Below are positions 8,996 through 18,214 of a stretch of 64,000 bases of DNA, one piece after another. The position numbers were made by a program, and so were the translations under genes. Below the pieces are notes generated by a model that was given only the letters and a program-made list of their open reading frames with translations, was not told the DNA's origin and did not search any database. Source of the DNA: Rhizobium sp. NLR16a (GTDB taxonomy: Bacteria; Pseudomonadota; Alphaproteobacteria; Rhizobiales; Rhizobiaceae); contig NZ_CP072865.1 in assembly GCF_017948245.1 (NCBI RefSeq), forward strand, positions 3,125,501 through 3,189,500, given 5' to 3'. Numbering within the stretch: position 1 is the stretch's first letter; each line of letters begins with the position of its first letter.

Positions 8996-9763
8996 ATGAC
9001 GGACAGATTGAAGGGCAAGGTCGCCATAATCTCGGGCGGCGCGACCGGCATGGGCGGTGCTGCCTCGAAGCTTTTTGCAGCCGAGGGCGCGCGGGTGGCG
9101 ATCATCGACCGGAACGGCCAGGCAGCGGCCGAGACCGTGAAGCAGATCCGTGATGCCGGCGGCGAGGCCGATCACTGGACGGCCGATGTCTCCGACGAAG
9201 CAGCCGTCAATGCCGCCGTTGCGGGCGTCGAGGACCGTTACGGTGCAGTGACCGTGCTCTTCAACCATGCCGGCACCATCGTCATCAAACCCTTCCTGGA
9301 AACGACGCTTCAGGAATGGGACTGGCTGCACGCCGTCAATGTGCGCTCGATGTTCCTGATGACCAAGGCCGTACTGCCGAAGATGATTGCCGCCGGCGGC
9401 GGATCGATCGTCTGCACCTCGTCGATCTCGGCGGTCGCCGCCACCCCGATGGAAGTGCTGTACGACACCACCAAGGGCGCGGTGCACATGTTCGCCCGCG
9501 CCATCGCCGTCGAGTTCCGCGACCGAAACATCCGCTGCAACGCCGTCTGCCCCGGTTTCATCCGCACGCCGCACGGGCTGCGCGAGGTCGCCGACCTGCA
9601 GGCGCTCGGCGTCGATGTTTCGGATGCCGCCATTGCCGCGCAGCAGGGACGGATCGGCGAACCGGAAGACGTGGCGCGCGCCGCCCTTTATCTCGCCAGC
9701 GATGAATCGAGCTTCGTCAATGGCGCTCATCTCTTCGTCGATAACGGCTTCACCGCGATCTGA
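8996..9763 (+). CDS. Short-chain dehydrogenase/reductase (SDR)
   Basis: A 255-residue classical SDR oxidoreductase. The nucleotide-binding turn reads GGATGMGG at residues 14-21, NHAG at 90-93 stabilises the beta sheet, and the catalytic set comprises the serines around 142-143, Tyr156 and Lys160 (YDTTK). The C-terminal PGFIRTP and SSFVNGAHLFVDNG segments are typical. The start at 8996 is preceded by GAGGGGACGG. An NAD(H)-dependent activity on a small alcohol or ketone is likely, but the substrate cannot be assigned. The gene stands 87 bases after xseB and 89 before the pirin gene. Confidence 0.85.
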   Translation: MTDRLKGKVAIISGGATGMGGAASKLFAAEGARVAIIDRNGQAAAETVKQIRDAGGEADHWTADVSDEAAVNAAVAGVEDRYGAVTVLFNHAGTIVIKPFLETTLQEWDWLHAVNVRSMFLMTKAVLPKMIAAGGGSIVCTSSISAVAATPMEVLYDTTKGAVHMFARAIAVEFRDRNIRCNAVCPGFIRTPHGLREVADLQALGVDVSDAAIAAQQGRIGEPEDVARAALYLASDESSFVNGAHLFVDNGFTAI

Positions 9764-9852
9764 CATCATGGAGCCTCTTCGGCACATCCTGTTGGACGCG
9801 CGGCGCTGCAGGGACTATTTGTGGTCGACGTCCCTGCAAGCGGAGATCCCTC

Positions 9853-10776
9853 ATGTCCTTCTTTCCCGGTAAAGATCCCCTGCCCGGCGATGCCTTCGCC
9901 TGCGATGCGATCGAGAACCTGATCATTCCGCGCACGAGCGACATCGGCGGCTTCCAGGTGCGGCGCGCACTGCCGACGCGGCAGCGGCGGCTCGTCGGGC
10001 CGTTCATCTTCTTCGACCGCATGGGACCGGCGATCCTGAAGCCCAATGAGGCGCTCGACGTCAAGCCGCATCCGCATATCGGCCTGTCGACCGTTACCTA
10101 CCTCTTCGACGGCGAGATCCGCCATCGCGACAGCCTCGGCACCGAAAAGGTCATCCGTCCCGGCGACATCAACCTGATGACGGCCGGCCGCGGCATCGTC
10201 CATTCCGAGCGCACGCCGGACAATCTGCGCGGCCACCCGTTGCTGATGTCCGGGCTGCAGACATGGCTCGCGTTGCCCGACGACAAGGAGGAGATCGATC
10301 CTTCCTTCGCCCATACGGAAAAGACCGACATGCCGCTGATCGAAACATCAGGGGTGCGCGGCCGGGTCGTCATCGGTTCGTTCGAAGGCATGAGATCACC
10401 GGTCGGCACGTTCTCCGACACGCTCTATGTCGATCTCAACCTGCAGCCGGGCGTCCGCTTTCCCTTCGGCGCCGGCCATGAGGAGCGCGCCGTCTACGTG
10501 CTGTCGGGCGAGGTGGTCATCGCAGGCGATCGCTTCGTCGCCGATCAGTTGCTGGTCTTCCGGCCCGGCGATCCGATCACGCTGGAAGCCGGCGGCGACG
10601 GCTGTCATCTAATGCTCTTCGGCGGCGCGGCGCTGAATTCGAAACGCTATATCTGGTGGAATTTCGTCTCCTCCTCGAAGGAACGGATCGAAAAGGCCAA
10701 GGAGGAATGGCGCACTGGCCGCTTCGATATCGTGCCGGGTGACGAAGAGGAATTCGTGCCTCTGCCGGAGGGGTGA
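9853..10776 (+). CDS. Pirin-family bicupin protein
   Basis: A 307-residue pirin with N-terminal cupin (about residues 25-140) and C-terminal pirin_C domain (about 190-290). The metal site of the family is conserved as His73 and His75 (KPHPHIG), His117 and Glu119 (GIVHSER). Some bacterial pirins are quercetin dioxygenases and others bind metabolic enzymes, so function remains open. GGAGATC lies upstream of the ATG. The gene converges on the phospholipase-D-like gene with 25 bases between, which hold a short GC-rich hairpin (10781-10795). Confidence 0.85.
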   Translation: MSFFPGKDPLPGDAFACDAIENLIIPRTSDIGGFQVRRALPTRQRRLVGPFIFFDRMGPAILKPNEALDVKPHPHIGLSTVTYLFDGEIRHRDSLGTEKVIRPGDINLMTAGRGIVHSERTPDNLRGHPLLMSGLQTWLALPDDKEEIDPSFAHTEKTDMPLIETSGVRGRVVIGSFEGMRSPVGTFSDTLYVDLNLQPGVRFPFGAGHEERAVYVLSGEVVIAGDRFVADQLLVFRPGDPITLEAGGDGCHLMLFGGAALNSKRYIWWNFVSSSKERIEKAKEEWRTGRFDIVPGDEEEFVPLPEG

Positions 10777-10801
10777 CGGCGGCGGATAGGCCGCCTGGAA
10801 A

Positions 10802-12778
10802 TCAACCCGCCGCGAAATAGCGCGTCAGCGCCCCCTTCGTGCGATTGACGTAGCCGTCCTGCCAACTGTCGTCGACGTTGAGGAAGCCCGACCAGCCCTT
10901 CTTGCCCTGGCGCTTCAGTTCCGCCTCGACCGCACGGAAGCGGTAGTGGTCGTAGACATCGAGGATATGCACCGCATAGGCCTCGGCAAGGGCGCGGTCG
11001 CCTTTGACGATCAGCATGTTCTCATCATTGGCGTAGGAGGCCTTGAAACCGAGGTTATGGCTGCCGAGGACGACGACGCACTCATCCGATAAGGGATCGA
11101 TCACCAGCACCTTGTCGTGAATGATGGCGCCGACCTTCTTGGCCGTCAGTTCCTCCGCGCCGAAATCCGCCAGCAGTTGCCGGTCGTCGATGCGCGAGGC
11201 CCGGACGATCGAGACGTTGGCCTCGTCGAACTTATGCGGCGAGGTGGCGTCGACATCGTCGTCCTCGTCGTCGGGATCGTTCTTTTTGCTGGGGACATAG
11301 TTGGGCATGGCCTGGGGGCTGGAAACGGCGCCGGTGACGATCAGCTTCTGGTCCTTGAGGCCGATGTCGATCGCCTCGCCGACGATGCAATCCTTGCCGG
11401 ACTGTCCGGGATAGAAGGCCAGAAACAGCACCGCATGCTCGGCGCGGCGCATCAGCCGGTAGACCTCGCGAAGGTCGGGCGGTGTATCCTTGCCCTTCCT
11501 TCGGCTCTGCATGTTCGGCGAAAACCATGCTTCGACCGAAGTGCCGTTGCCGGTCGGGACGATGGAAGGTGTTTCATTCGAGCGTCGGAATTCCTTGCTC
11601 TGCTGGTTGTCGGGCATGCCGTCGTCGAATTCGACGGGAGCTTCCAGCGTCGCATTATCTTCCAGCATCCGCTCCCAATAGGCAACATAGGCCGCGGCGA
11701 CCGCATCGTTGCGGACGATCAAGGCGTTGTTGGACTGGCCGGCAAGTCCCGTGGCCGTCCAGTTGGTGCTGCCGGTGAACACGCTGCGCGTCCCGTCGGG
11801 CGCTATGTGCACCACGAATTTGTTGTGGCCGATCTGGCTCGAATTGTTGAACATCCGGTGGTGAATCTCGACGCCGGCCTCAATCAGCGCCTTGCGCGCC
11901 TCATGATTGCGCACATCCCAATCGTCGCTAACCTTGCCGGTGTTGGCGAGAATGATGCGTAACCTGTCCTTGTTGGCCAGCAGAAGCTCGAGCAGTTCCT
12001 TGTCCTCCAACTCATAGAGGGCGATCAGAAAGCGTCCAGGCGCATTCATGAACTCCCTGAGCATCGGAATGACATCGCCGGCCAGATATTTGCGGATGCC
12101 GTTCGCCGGATCGGAAATCATGTCGATCAGCTCGTTCGGCTTCTTCACACCGTCTTCCAGCAGGACGTTTCGCAGCCACTGGGCAGCCAGGATACCGTTG
12201 GTGAAGGTCGATTCGAACTGGCCGCGCTTGCGCGTCACATGAACCCGATTGGAGGCGACGGCCGGCCCGAGATAACCGAGCGGCCGCGGCGGCCCTTCAT
12301 AGGCCTTGACTGAGATTTTCTCGAAGGTGCCGTCAGGCTTCCTGATCGGCCTGCCCTTTTCGTCCCGCTTGTTGATTTGGACGATCTCAGGTGTCGGATC
12401 GGGCGCGGCCTGCAGGCCCGGCTTCAGGTCGCCAAGTGGACGGATCTCGTAACGCACGCGGACCTCGTCCGGCCGTCGTCTCATCTCGTTGCGCCGCTTG
12501 CGCAGCGTCAGATCGCGCCAGGAGAGCTTCTGCACCGGCCAGAGCGAGGTCGTTTGCGGCAGCCAATGCGGATTGCGCTGTCCCTTGAAGGCTACCCAGG
12601 CGGCGCAGGTCACCCGGTCCTCGCTGCCATCGGCTCTTTTCGCGACGTTTCCCTGCTCGTCGAGATACACGCGGACGACTTCGAAGCCGAGGCATCCGTC
12701 GATCTTGTCGTCTATCTCCCAGGCCACATAGGCGACCTCGTTGTTCACATAGGCATGCGCTGCAACAATCGTTCCCAT
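10802..12778 (-). CDS. Phospholipase-D-like domain protein with one degenerate HKD motif
   Basis: A 658-residue protein with two PLD-type catalytic repeats. The C-terminal motif IHDKVLVID around His554 is a full HxKxxxxD and is followed by GSHNLG. The N-terminal motif IGHNKFVVHI around His318 has His and Lys but lacks the aspartate at the usual place, though GSTNWT follows as expected. No signal peptide or membrane span is obvious, and the first 180 residues are a separate unrecognised region. The family includes phospholipases, nucleases and non-catalytic members. The ATG at 12778 follows GGAGACGG. It is transcribed away from dxs. Confidence 0.75.
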   Translation of the reverse strand: MGTIVAAHAYVNNEVAYVAWEIDDKIDGCLGFEVVRVYLDEQGNVAKRADGSEDRVTCAAWVAFKGQRNPHWLPQTTSLWPVQKLSWRDLTLRKRRNEMRRRPDEVRVRYEIRPLGDLKPGLQAAPDPTPEIVQINKRDEKGRPIRKPDGTFEKISVKAYEGPPRPLGYLGPAVASNRVHVTRKRGQFESTFTNGILAAQWLRNVLLEDGVKKPNELIDMISDPANGIRKYLAGDVIPMLREFMNAPGRFLIALYELEDKELLELLLANKDRLRIILANTGKVSDDWDVRNHEARKALIEAGVEIHHRMFNNSSQIGHNKFVVHIAPDGTRSVFTGSTNWTATGLAGQSNNALIVRNDAVAAAYVAYWERMLEDNATLEAPVEFDDGMPDNQQSKEFRRSNETPSIVPTGNGTSVEAWFSPNMQSRRKGKDTPPDLREVYRLMRRAEHAVLFLAFYPGQSGKDCIVGEAIDIGLKDQKLIVTGAVSSPQAMPNYVPSKKNDPDDEDDDVDATSPHKFDEANVSIVRASRIDDRQLLADFGAEELTAKKVGAIIHDKVLVIDPLSDECVVVLGSHNLGFKASYANDENMLIVKGDRALAEAYAVHILDVYDHYRFRAVEAELKRQGKKGWSGFLNVDDSWQDGYVNRTKGALTRYFAAG

Positions 12779-13042
12779 GACCCGTCTCCCCAGTGAGCAA
12801 GGCAACATTGCTACCCTTCCGTGTCATATTCAAGCTGCTCGCCAGCTCTTCGCGCGTTCGATCGGCTGGGAAAAACGGGCAAATGCAACTCACAGAAATA
12901 GAAAGTGATATCTACCGAAACCGCTCACACTTTTTTCCGCCATGCTCTAAGGTGAAAACCTTCGGTTCCTGAAATGCACTTGTTTTGCCCCGATCTAATC
13001 GAATAAAGCGAAACGAGGAAAAGCAAGAAAGAGCGCCCGCCC

Positions 13043-14959
13043 GTGACACAACTGCCGAAGACCCCCCTGCTCGACCAGGTCGTCTATCCCGCCGACCTGC
13101 GCAAGCTCGAGGATCGCGACCTGCCGCAGCTTGCCCGCGAGGTCCGGGATGAAATGATCGATGCGGTGTCGCGCACCGGCGGTCATCTCGGCGCCGGCCT
13201 CGGCGTGGTCGAGCTGACGATCGCCATCCACAGCGTCTTCGATACGCCCAACGACCGGCTGATCTTCGATGTCGGCCACCAATGCTATCCGCACAAGATT
13301 CTCACCGGCCGGCGCGACCGCATCCGCACGCTGCGCCAGGAAAACGGCCTTTCCGGTTTCACCCGCCGGGCCGAGAGCGAATATGATCCGTTCGGGGCAG
13401 CGCACTCCTCGACCTCGATCTCGGCCGGCCTCGGCATGGCGATTGCCGCCGATCTCGACAAAACCGACCGCCGCGTCATCGCCGTCATCGGCGACGGGGC
13501 GATGTCGGCCGGCATGGCCTATGAGGCGCTGAACAATGCCGGTGCCCTCGATGCCCGCCTCATCGTCATCCTCAACGACAACGACATGTCGATCGCGCCG
13601 CCGACCGGCGCAATGAGCGCCTATCTCGCCCGCCTCGCTTCGGGGCGCACCTATATGGGCTTCCGCGACTTCGGCAAGAAGCTGACGGCCTATCTCGGCA
13701 AGAATATCGACCGGGCGATCACGCGCGCCGTCGAGCACGCGCGCGGCTACGTCACTGGCGGCACGATGTTCGAGGAGATGGGCTTCTATCATATCGGGCC
13801 GATCGACGGGCATTCCTTCGACCATCTGCTGCCGGTGCTGCGCAATGTGCGCGACAATGGCCGCGGGCCGGTGCTGATCCATGTCGTCACCCAGAAGGGC
13901 AAGGGTTATCCGCCGGCGGAGGCCGCTGCCGACAAATATCACGGCGTCAACAAGTTCGACGTCATCACGGGCGCGCAGGCGCGGGTCAAGCCGAACGCAC
14001 CGAGCTATACCAGCGTCTTTGCCGAAGCGCTGGTGCAGGAAGCCGCTCTCGACGACAAGATCGTCGGCATCACCGCCGCCATGCCGAATGGTACCGGTCT
14101 CGACAAGCTCGCAGAAGCCTTCCCGTCGCGCTGTTTCGACGTCGGCATCGCCGAACAGCATGCCGTGACCTTTGCCGCCGGCCTTGCGGCGGAAGGCTAC
14201 AAACCGTTCGCCGCACTCTATTCCACCTTCCTGCAGCGCGCCTATGACCAGGTCGTGCACGATGTGGCGATCCAGGGCCTGCCGGTGCGTTTCCCGATCG
14301 ACCGCGCCGGCTTCGTCGGCGCCGACGGGCCGACCCATGCCGGCTCCTTCGACACCGCCTTCCTCGCGACCCTGCCCGGCTTCGTGGTGATGGCGGCGGC
14401 CGACGAGGCCGAACTCAAGCACATGGTGCGCACGGCAGCCGCCTATGATGCCGGCCCGATCTCCTTCCGCTATCCCCGCGGCGAAGGTGTCGGCGTCGAC
14501 ATGCCGGCGCGCGGCGAAATCCTGCAGATCGGCAAGGGCCGCATCGTCAAGGAAGGCACCAAGGTGGCGCTGCTCTCCTTCGGCACCCGGCTTGCCGACT
14601 GCCTGCTCGCCAGCGAAGATCTCGAGGCTGCCGGCCTTTCGACAACGGTCGCCGATGCGCGTTTCGCCAAGCCGCTCGATCGCGACCTGATCCGCCAGCT
14701 CGCCCGCCACCACGAGATGCTGATCACCGTCGAGGAAGGCTCGGTCGGCGGCTTCGGCAGCCAGGTGATGCAATACCTTTCGAGCGAAGGCCTGCTCGAC
14801 AACGGCCTGAAGATCCGCTCGCTCGTCATGCCCGACATCTGGATGGAACAGGCCAAGCCGGAAGCGATGAACGCCCATGCCGGGTTGGACCGCGCCGGGA
14901 TTGTTTCGACCGTGTTCCGGGCGCTCGGGCGCGGTGTTGCTGTTGGAGTTGCGGGGTAG
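13043..14959 (+). CDS. dxs: 1-deoxy-D-xylulose-5-phosphate synthase
   Basis: DXS joins pyruvate and glyceraldehyde 3-phosphate in a thiamine-diphosphate-dependent reaction, the first step of the MEP isoprenoid pathway. All 638 residues align with the family: GGHLG at 47-51, [15 protein letters not shown], the TPP motif beginning [18 protein letters not shown] at 150, and the C-terminal [12 protein letters not shown] and GIAEQHAV. Translation starts at GTG 13043 with only a weak AAAGAG upstream. It feeds the quinone branch represented here by the polyprenyl synthase and ubiA. A short AAGGT/ACCTT hairpin lies about 80 bases before the start; no promoter was assigned. Confidence 0.97.
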   Translation: MTQLPKTPLLDQVVYPADLRKLEDRDLPQLAREVRDEMIDAVSRTGGHLGAGLGVVELTIAIHSVFDTPNDRLIFDVGHQCYPHKILTGRRDRIRTLRQENGLSGFTRRAESEYDPFGAAHSSTSISAGLGMAIAADLDKTDRRVIAVIGDGAMSAGMAYEALNNAGALDARLIVILNDNDMSIAPPTGAMSAYLARLASGRTYMGFRDFGKKLTAYLGKNIDRAITRAVEHARGYVTGGTMFEEMGFYHIGPIDGHSFDHLLPVLRNVRDNGRGPVLIHVVTQKGKGYPPAEAAADKYHGVNKFDVITGAQARVKPNAPSYTSVFAEALVQEAALDDKIVGITAAMPNGTGLDKLAEAFPSRCFDVGIAEQHAVTFAAGLAAEGYKPFAALYSTFLQRAYDQVVHDVAIQGLPVRFPIDRAGFVGADGPTHAGSFDTAFLATLPGFVVMAAADEAELKHMVRTAAAYDAGPISFRYPRGEGVGVDMPARGEILQIGKGRIVKEGTKVALLSFGTRLADCLLASEDLEAAGLSTTVADARFAKPLDRDLIRQLARHHEMLITVEEGSVGGFGSQVMQYLSSEGLLDNGLKIRSLVMPDIWMEQAKPEAMNAHAGLDRAGIVSTVFRALGRGVAVGVAG

Positions 14960-14980
14960 ATGAATTGTGAGGGCATGCCA

Positions 14981-15075
14981 TGTGGCCCCCTCATCCGCCC
15001 TACGGGCACCTTCTCTCCGCTGGGGAGAAGAGGGAATCGACACGCCGCCGCCGGCAGGCGGATGAGGGGGCCACA
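14981..15075. repeat. RIME-like palindromic intergenic repeat
   Basis: Perfect 19-base outer arms (TGTGGCCCCCTCATCCGCC at 14981-14999 and its complement at 15057-15075) enclose an inner CTTCTC/GAGAAG hairpin. The words CCCCTCATCCGCC, CTTCTCCCC and GGCGGATGAGGGG recur at 38325-38460 and 45204-45378, so it is a dispersed family. It lies between the convergent dxs and chemoreceptor genes. The remaining 180 bases to 15257 hold no gene that I can see. Confidence 0.85.
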
Positions 15076-15257
15076 CGCAAGTCCCTCAATAAAAGGGCGG
15101 CGCATCTCCCCCACCTCCCATCTCCGTATTTGCCCAACGCGTCGCTGGCGCAGTGGATCGCTGTATGATTCTCGTGTTTATCTGCGGTCCCTCCAACGAA
15201 AAAGGGCGACGCATCACTGCACCGCCCTCTTCATCTAGCATCCCACTCTGAGCGCTC

Positions 15258-17201
15258 TCAGAACTCCGTCCACTCCTCCTGCACCGCAGCTGCGGCGGTT
15301 GCCTGGCGCCCGGCGAAGGCCTTGGTGACCTGGCTGGCAAGGGCGCGGGCCGGAGAGGCGACCGGGCGGGAGGCAGGTGTCGCGACTGCCGTCCTCTGGG
15401 CCGAAGCGGCAGGCTCGGTTCCGAGCTTGAACTGGCGCAGCAGCTCGTCCAGGGCGCTTGCTTCCTGGGCAAGCGCATGGCTTGCAGCGGTCTGCTGCTC
15501 GACCATCGCCGCATTCTGCTGCGTGCCCTGATCCATGTTGTTGACGGCGGTGTTGATCTCCTGCAGCCCGATCGACTGTTCGCGCGTGGCGGTGACGATC
15601 GCGTTGACGTTGCGGTTGATCTCCTGCACCTCGGCGACGATCGCTTCCAGCGCCTTGCCGGTTTCGCCGACCAGCGTGACGCCGGTCTGGACATGGGTGC
15701 CGGAATTGGTGATCAGGTCCTTGATTTCCTTTGCAGCCTTGGCGGAACGCTGCGCCAGTTCGCGCACTTCCTGGGCAACGACGGCAAAGCCCTTGCCTGC
15801 CTCACCGGCGCGTGCGGCCTCGACGCCAGCGTTCAGCGCCAGGAGGTTGGTCTGGAAGGCGATGTCGTCGATGACACCGATGATGTTGGAGATTTCGCCC
15901 GAGGACTTTTCGATCTGCTGCATTGCCGAGACCGCCTTGCGGACGACATCACCTGATTTTTCGGCGCCGAGGCGGGTGCGCTCGACGAGATTGCCGACAT
16001 CCTCGGCGCGCTTGGCGCTGTCGCGCACCGTCGTCGTCACCTGCTCGAGCGCTGCGGCGGTCTCTTCGACCGCGGCGGCTTGCTGCTCGGTGCGATGGGC
16101 AAGATCGTCGGCGGCCGAGCGGATCTCGCCGGCGCCGGCATTGATGGCCGAGGCATTGCGGCCGACCGACTGGAGTGCCGCCTGAAGCTTTTCCACGGCA
16201 TTATTGAAGTCGTTGCGCAGGCTGTCATATTGCGATGCGAAGGGCGTCTGGATGCGGGCGGCGACATCGCCGACGGCAAGGCCGGCCAGGCCACCGGCCA
16301 AAGCGTCGACGGCGTAGCGGAGCTCGCCCTCCTCGCGCGCCTTCTGCTCATCGCTTGCCTGGCGCTGGCGCTCTGCATCGTCGCGCATGCGGTCGGTTTC
16401 ACCGGCAAGACGCAGCTTCTCGATCGCCGCCTGCTTGAAGACGAGAACCGACTGGGCCATGCGGCCGATTTCGTCGCCGCGTTCGACGGCCGGGACTTCG
16501 ATGTCGTTCTGACCGCCGGCGAGACGATCCATGGCGGCGGTCATGCCGACGACCGGGCGGACGATGGTGCGCGACATCAGCCAGGCAAGAAGGGTGGCGG
16601 CAAGCGAGGCGACGATGCCCCCGGCCAGCAGCGTCGTCGTCAGATCGCTGTTGGCATCGGCCCGGATCGCGGCGAGCGCATTCGACTTTTCGCGGGCGGT
16701 GGCCTTGATCTTGGCGGACGCCTGGCGGAAACCATCGAGCTGACCCTTGGTGGCGTTGACGCCGATCTTGACGACCTCTTCGATCGGCATGTCGGTTTCC
16801 TTGCGCGCCTTGGTCTGCGGTTCGGCAAGTTCATGGAAATAGAGGTCGGCGGCCTTCTGCATGCCGTCGATCATCTCGACCAGTTGCGGCTCGCCCGCCG
16901 CCGTCTGCCTGGCGGCGGCGATCGCCTTCAGCATGCGCTCGCGATTGGCGAAGACGTCGCCATAGGTGCTGTCGCTGCGGAAGAGAATGAAGCCGCGCAG
17001 GTTGACCGCCTGCTCGAGCATGGCCTGCAGCGCATCATCGATCTGATTGACGAGCAGCTCCGATTTTTCCTGCTCGGCGGAGGCGGCCGCCGACGCCGTC
17101 GCCTTCGAATAGACGAAAGCCGAAACGGACACGAAGATCAGAATGAGGGCTGCGAACGTGGCCGCAAGCTTCCCGTTCAAGGATATATTTTTGGCAGACA
17201 T
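15258..17201 (-). CDS. Methyl-accepting chemotaxis protein with C-terminal CheR-tether-like end
   Basis: A 647-residue transmembrane chemoreceptor. Membrane spans are at about residues 14-33 and 188-209, enclosing a periplasmic domain of about 155 residues that looks all-helical and matches no Cache pattern I know. A HAMP region follows (about 210-263), then a second HAMP-like stretch and the cytoplasmic signalling domain with the strongly conserved tip [20 protein letters not shown]. The chain ends in an alanine-rich linker and EEWTEF, resembling the aromatic pentapeptide that recruits CheR/CheB. ATG 17201 follows AGGAGAA. Divergent from tlyA. The ligand is unknown. Confidence 0.9.
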   Translation of the reverse strand: MSAKNISLNGKLAATFAALILIFVSVSAFVYSKATASAAASAEQEKSELLVNQIDDALQAMLEQAVNLRGFILFRSDSTYGDVFANRERMLKAIAAARQTAAGEPQLVEMIDGMQKAADLYFHELAEPQTKARKETDMPIEEVVKIGVNATKGQLDGFRQASAKIKATAREKSNALAAIRADANSDLTTTLLAGGIVASLAATLLAWLMSRTIVRPVVGMTAAMDRLAGGQNDIEVPAVERGDEIGRMAQSVLVFKQAAIEKLRLAGETDRMRDDAERQRQASDEQKAREEGELRYAVDALAGGLAGLAVGDVAARIQTPFASQYDSLRNDFNNAVEKLQAALQSVGRNASAINAGAGEIRSAADDLAHRTEQQAAAVEETAAALEQVTTTVRDSAKRAEDVGNLVERTRLGAEKSGDVVRKAVSAMQQIEKSSGEISNIIGVIDDIAFQTNLLALNAGVEAARAGEAGKGFAVVAQEVRELAQRSAKAAKEIKDLITNSGTHVQTGVTLVGETGKALEAIVAEVQEINRNVNAIVTATREQSIGLQEINTAVNNMDQGTQQNAAMVEQQTAASHALAQEASALDELLRQFKLGTEPAASAQRTAVATPASRPVASPARALASQVTKAFAGRQATAAAAVQEEWTEF

Positions 17202-17321
17202 CGATGAATTTCTCCTGGCGACAGTCGACGCGGCGAGAGACGGCCGCGCACAAGGCGCAACCGCAGAGACTGGGAATCGGAAACATGATCGGCGGAAGAC
17301 GCCTGCGCCTTCATGGCGCCA

Positions 17322-17341
17322 AGCGGTTTGAACCAACCGCT
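17322..17341. promoter_or_regulatory. Inverted repeat upstream of the chemoreceptor gene
   Basis: AGCGGTT and AACCGCT are separated by six bases. The repeat lies in the 227-267 base region between the divergent chemoreceptor and tlyA genes and may be a binding site; no regulator can be assigned. Confidence 0.3.
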
Positions 17342-17467
17342 GTAATCGTGCCGACCCTATGCGGGCAGACTTTAAATTTGCTTAAATTGCGCACCTCAGG
17401 AATTGCCCGGCAATCCGCAGGGAATAAAATGCTTGCAACCGACGGCTTTGCCGGTCATTCACAGCCG

Positions 17468-18214
17468 ATGTCAGCTCAGAACAGCCAACGCCTCGACCAG
17501 CTTCTCGTCTCCCGCGGCCTCTTTGCCAGCCGCTCGCGGGCGCGCGACGCCGTGCAGCGCGGCACCGTCAGGATCGGCGGCCAGCTTGTAACCAAGGCCG
17601 GCGCGCTCTTCGGCGACGATGCCGAGATCGAGATCCACGACCCGGCACAGGCTTACGTCTCACGCGCCGCATTGAAGCTCGCCGCCGCTCTCGACCATTT
17701 CCGGCTCGATCCTGCCGGCCATCACTGTCTCGATATCGGCGCTTCCACCGGCGGTTTCACCGAGGTGCTGCTGCAGCGGGGTGCTGCGCATGTCACCGCC
17801 ATCGATGTCGGGCATGGGCAGATGCATCCGCGGATCTCGGCCGATCCGCGGGTGACGAACCGCGAGGGCCTCAACGCCCGCAGTCTCAGCGCCGACGATA
17901 TCGGCGAGCCCGCCACCTTCATCGTCTCCGACGTCTCCTTCATCTCGCTGAAGCTGGCGCTGGCGCCGGCGCTTGATCTCGCCGCGCCGGGCGCCGTTGC
18001 CGTGCTGCTCGTCAAGCCGCAGTTCGAGGCCGGGCGCGAGGCGATCGGCAAGGGCGGGCTTTTGAAAGAACCCTCCTCTGCTCCCGCGGTTGCCTCCGAG
18101 CTGGAGCGCTGGTTCACCGAGGACATGGGCTGGAAGAGCCTCGGCCTCATCCCCTCGCCGATACCAGGCGGCGACGGCAATCGGGAATACCTTCTGGCAG
18201 GATTGAAAGCGTGA
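17468..18214 (+). CDS. tlyA: TlyA-family rRNA methyltransferase/hemolysin-like protein
   Basis: An S4 RNA-binding domain at the N-terminus (RLDQLLVSRGLFASRSRARD, then GTVRIGGQLVTKAG) is followed by an FtsJ-type methyltransferase domain with the SAM motif LDIGASTGGFTEVLL and VLLVKPQFEAGR. TlyA proteins 2'-O-methylate rRNA and were first named as hemolysins. I place the start at ATG 17468, which puts the S4 domain right at the N-terminus (248 residues). An in-frame ATG at 17429 has the better ribosome-binding site (AGGGA, five bases away) and would add 13 residues. The stop overlaps the next gene as GTGA. Confidence 0.9.
   Translation: MSAQNSQRLDQLLVSRGLFASRSRARDAVQRGTVRIGGQLVTKAGALFGDDAEIEIHDPAQAYVSRAALKLAAALDHFRLDPAGHHCLDIGASTGGFTEVLLQRGAAHVTAIDVGHGQMHPRISADPRVTNREGLNARSLSADDIGEPATFIVSDVSFISLKLALAPALDLAAPGAVAVLLVKPQFEAGREAIGKGGLLKEPSSAPAVASELERWFTEDMGWKSLGLIPSPIPGGDGNREYLLAGLKA

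Noticed and set aside
12995..15076. 693-codon open frame antisense to dxs
   Set aside because: It mirrors dxs on the other strand; the text is histidine/arginine/alanine-rich without any family motif, as produced by GC-rich codon bias, while dxs itself is unmistakable.
15086..15694. 202-codon frame overlapping the chemoreceptor 3' end
   Set aside because: It is a second frame on the same strand as a secure receptor gene and its text is low-complexity serine/arginine/proline.
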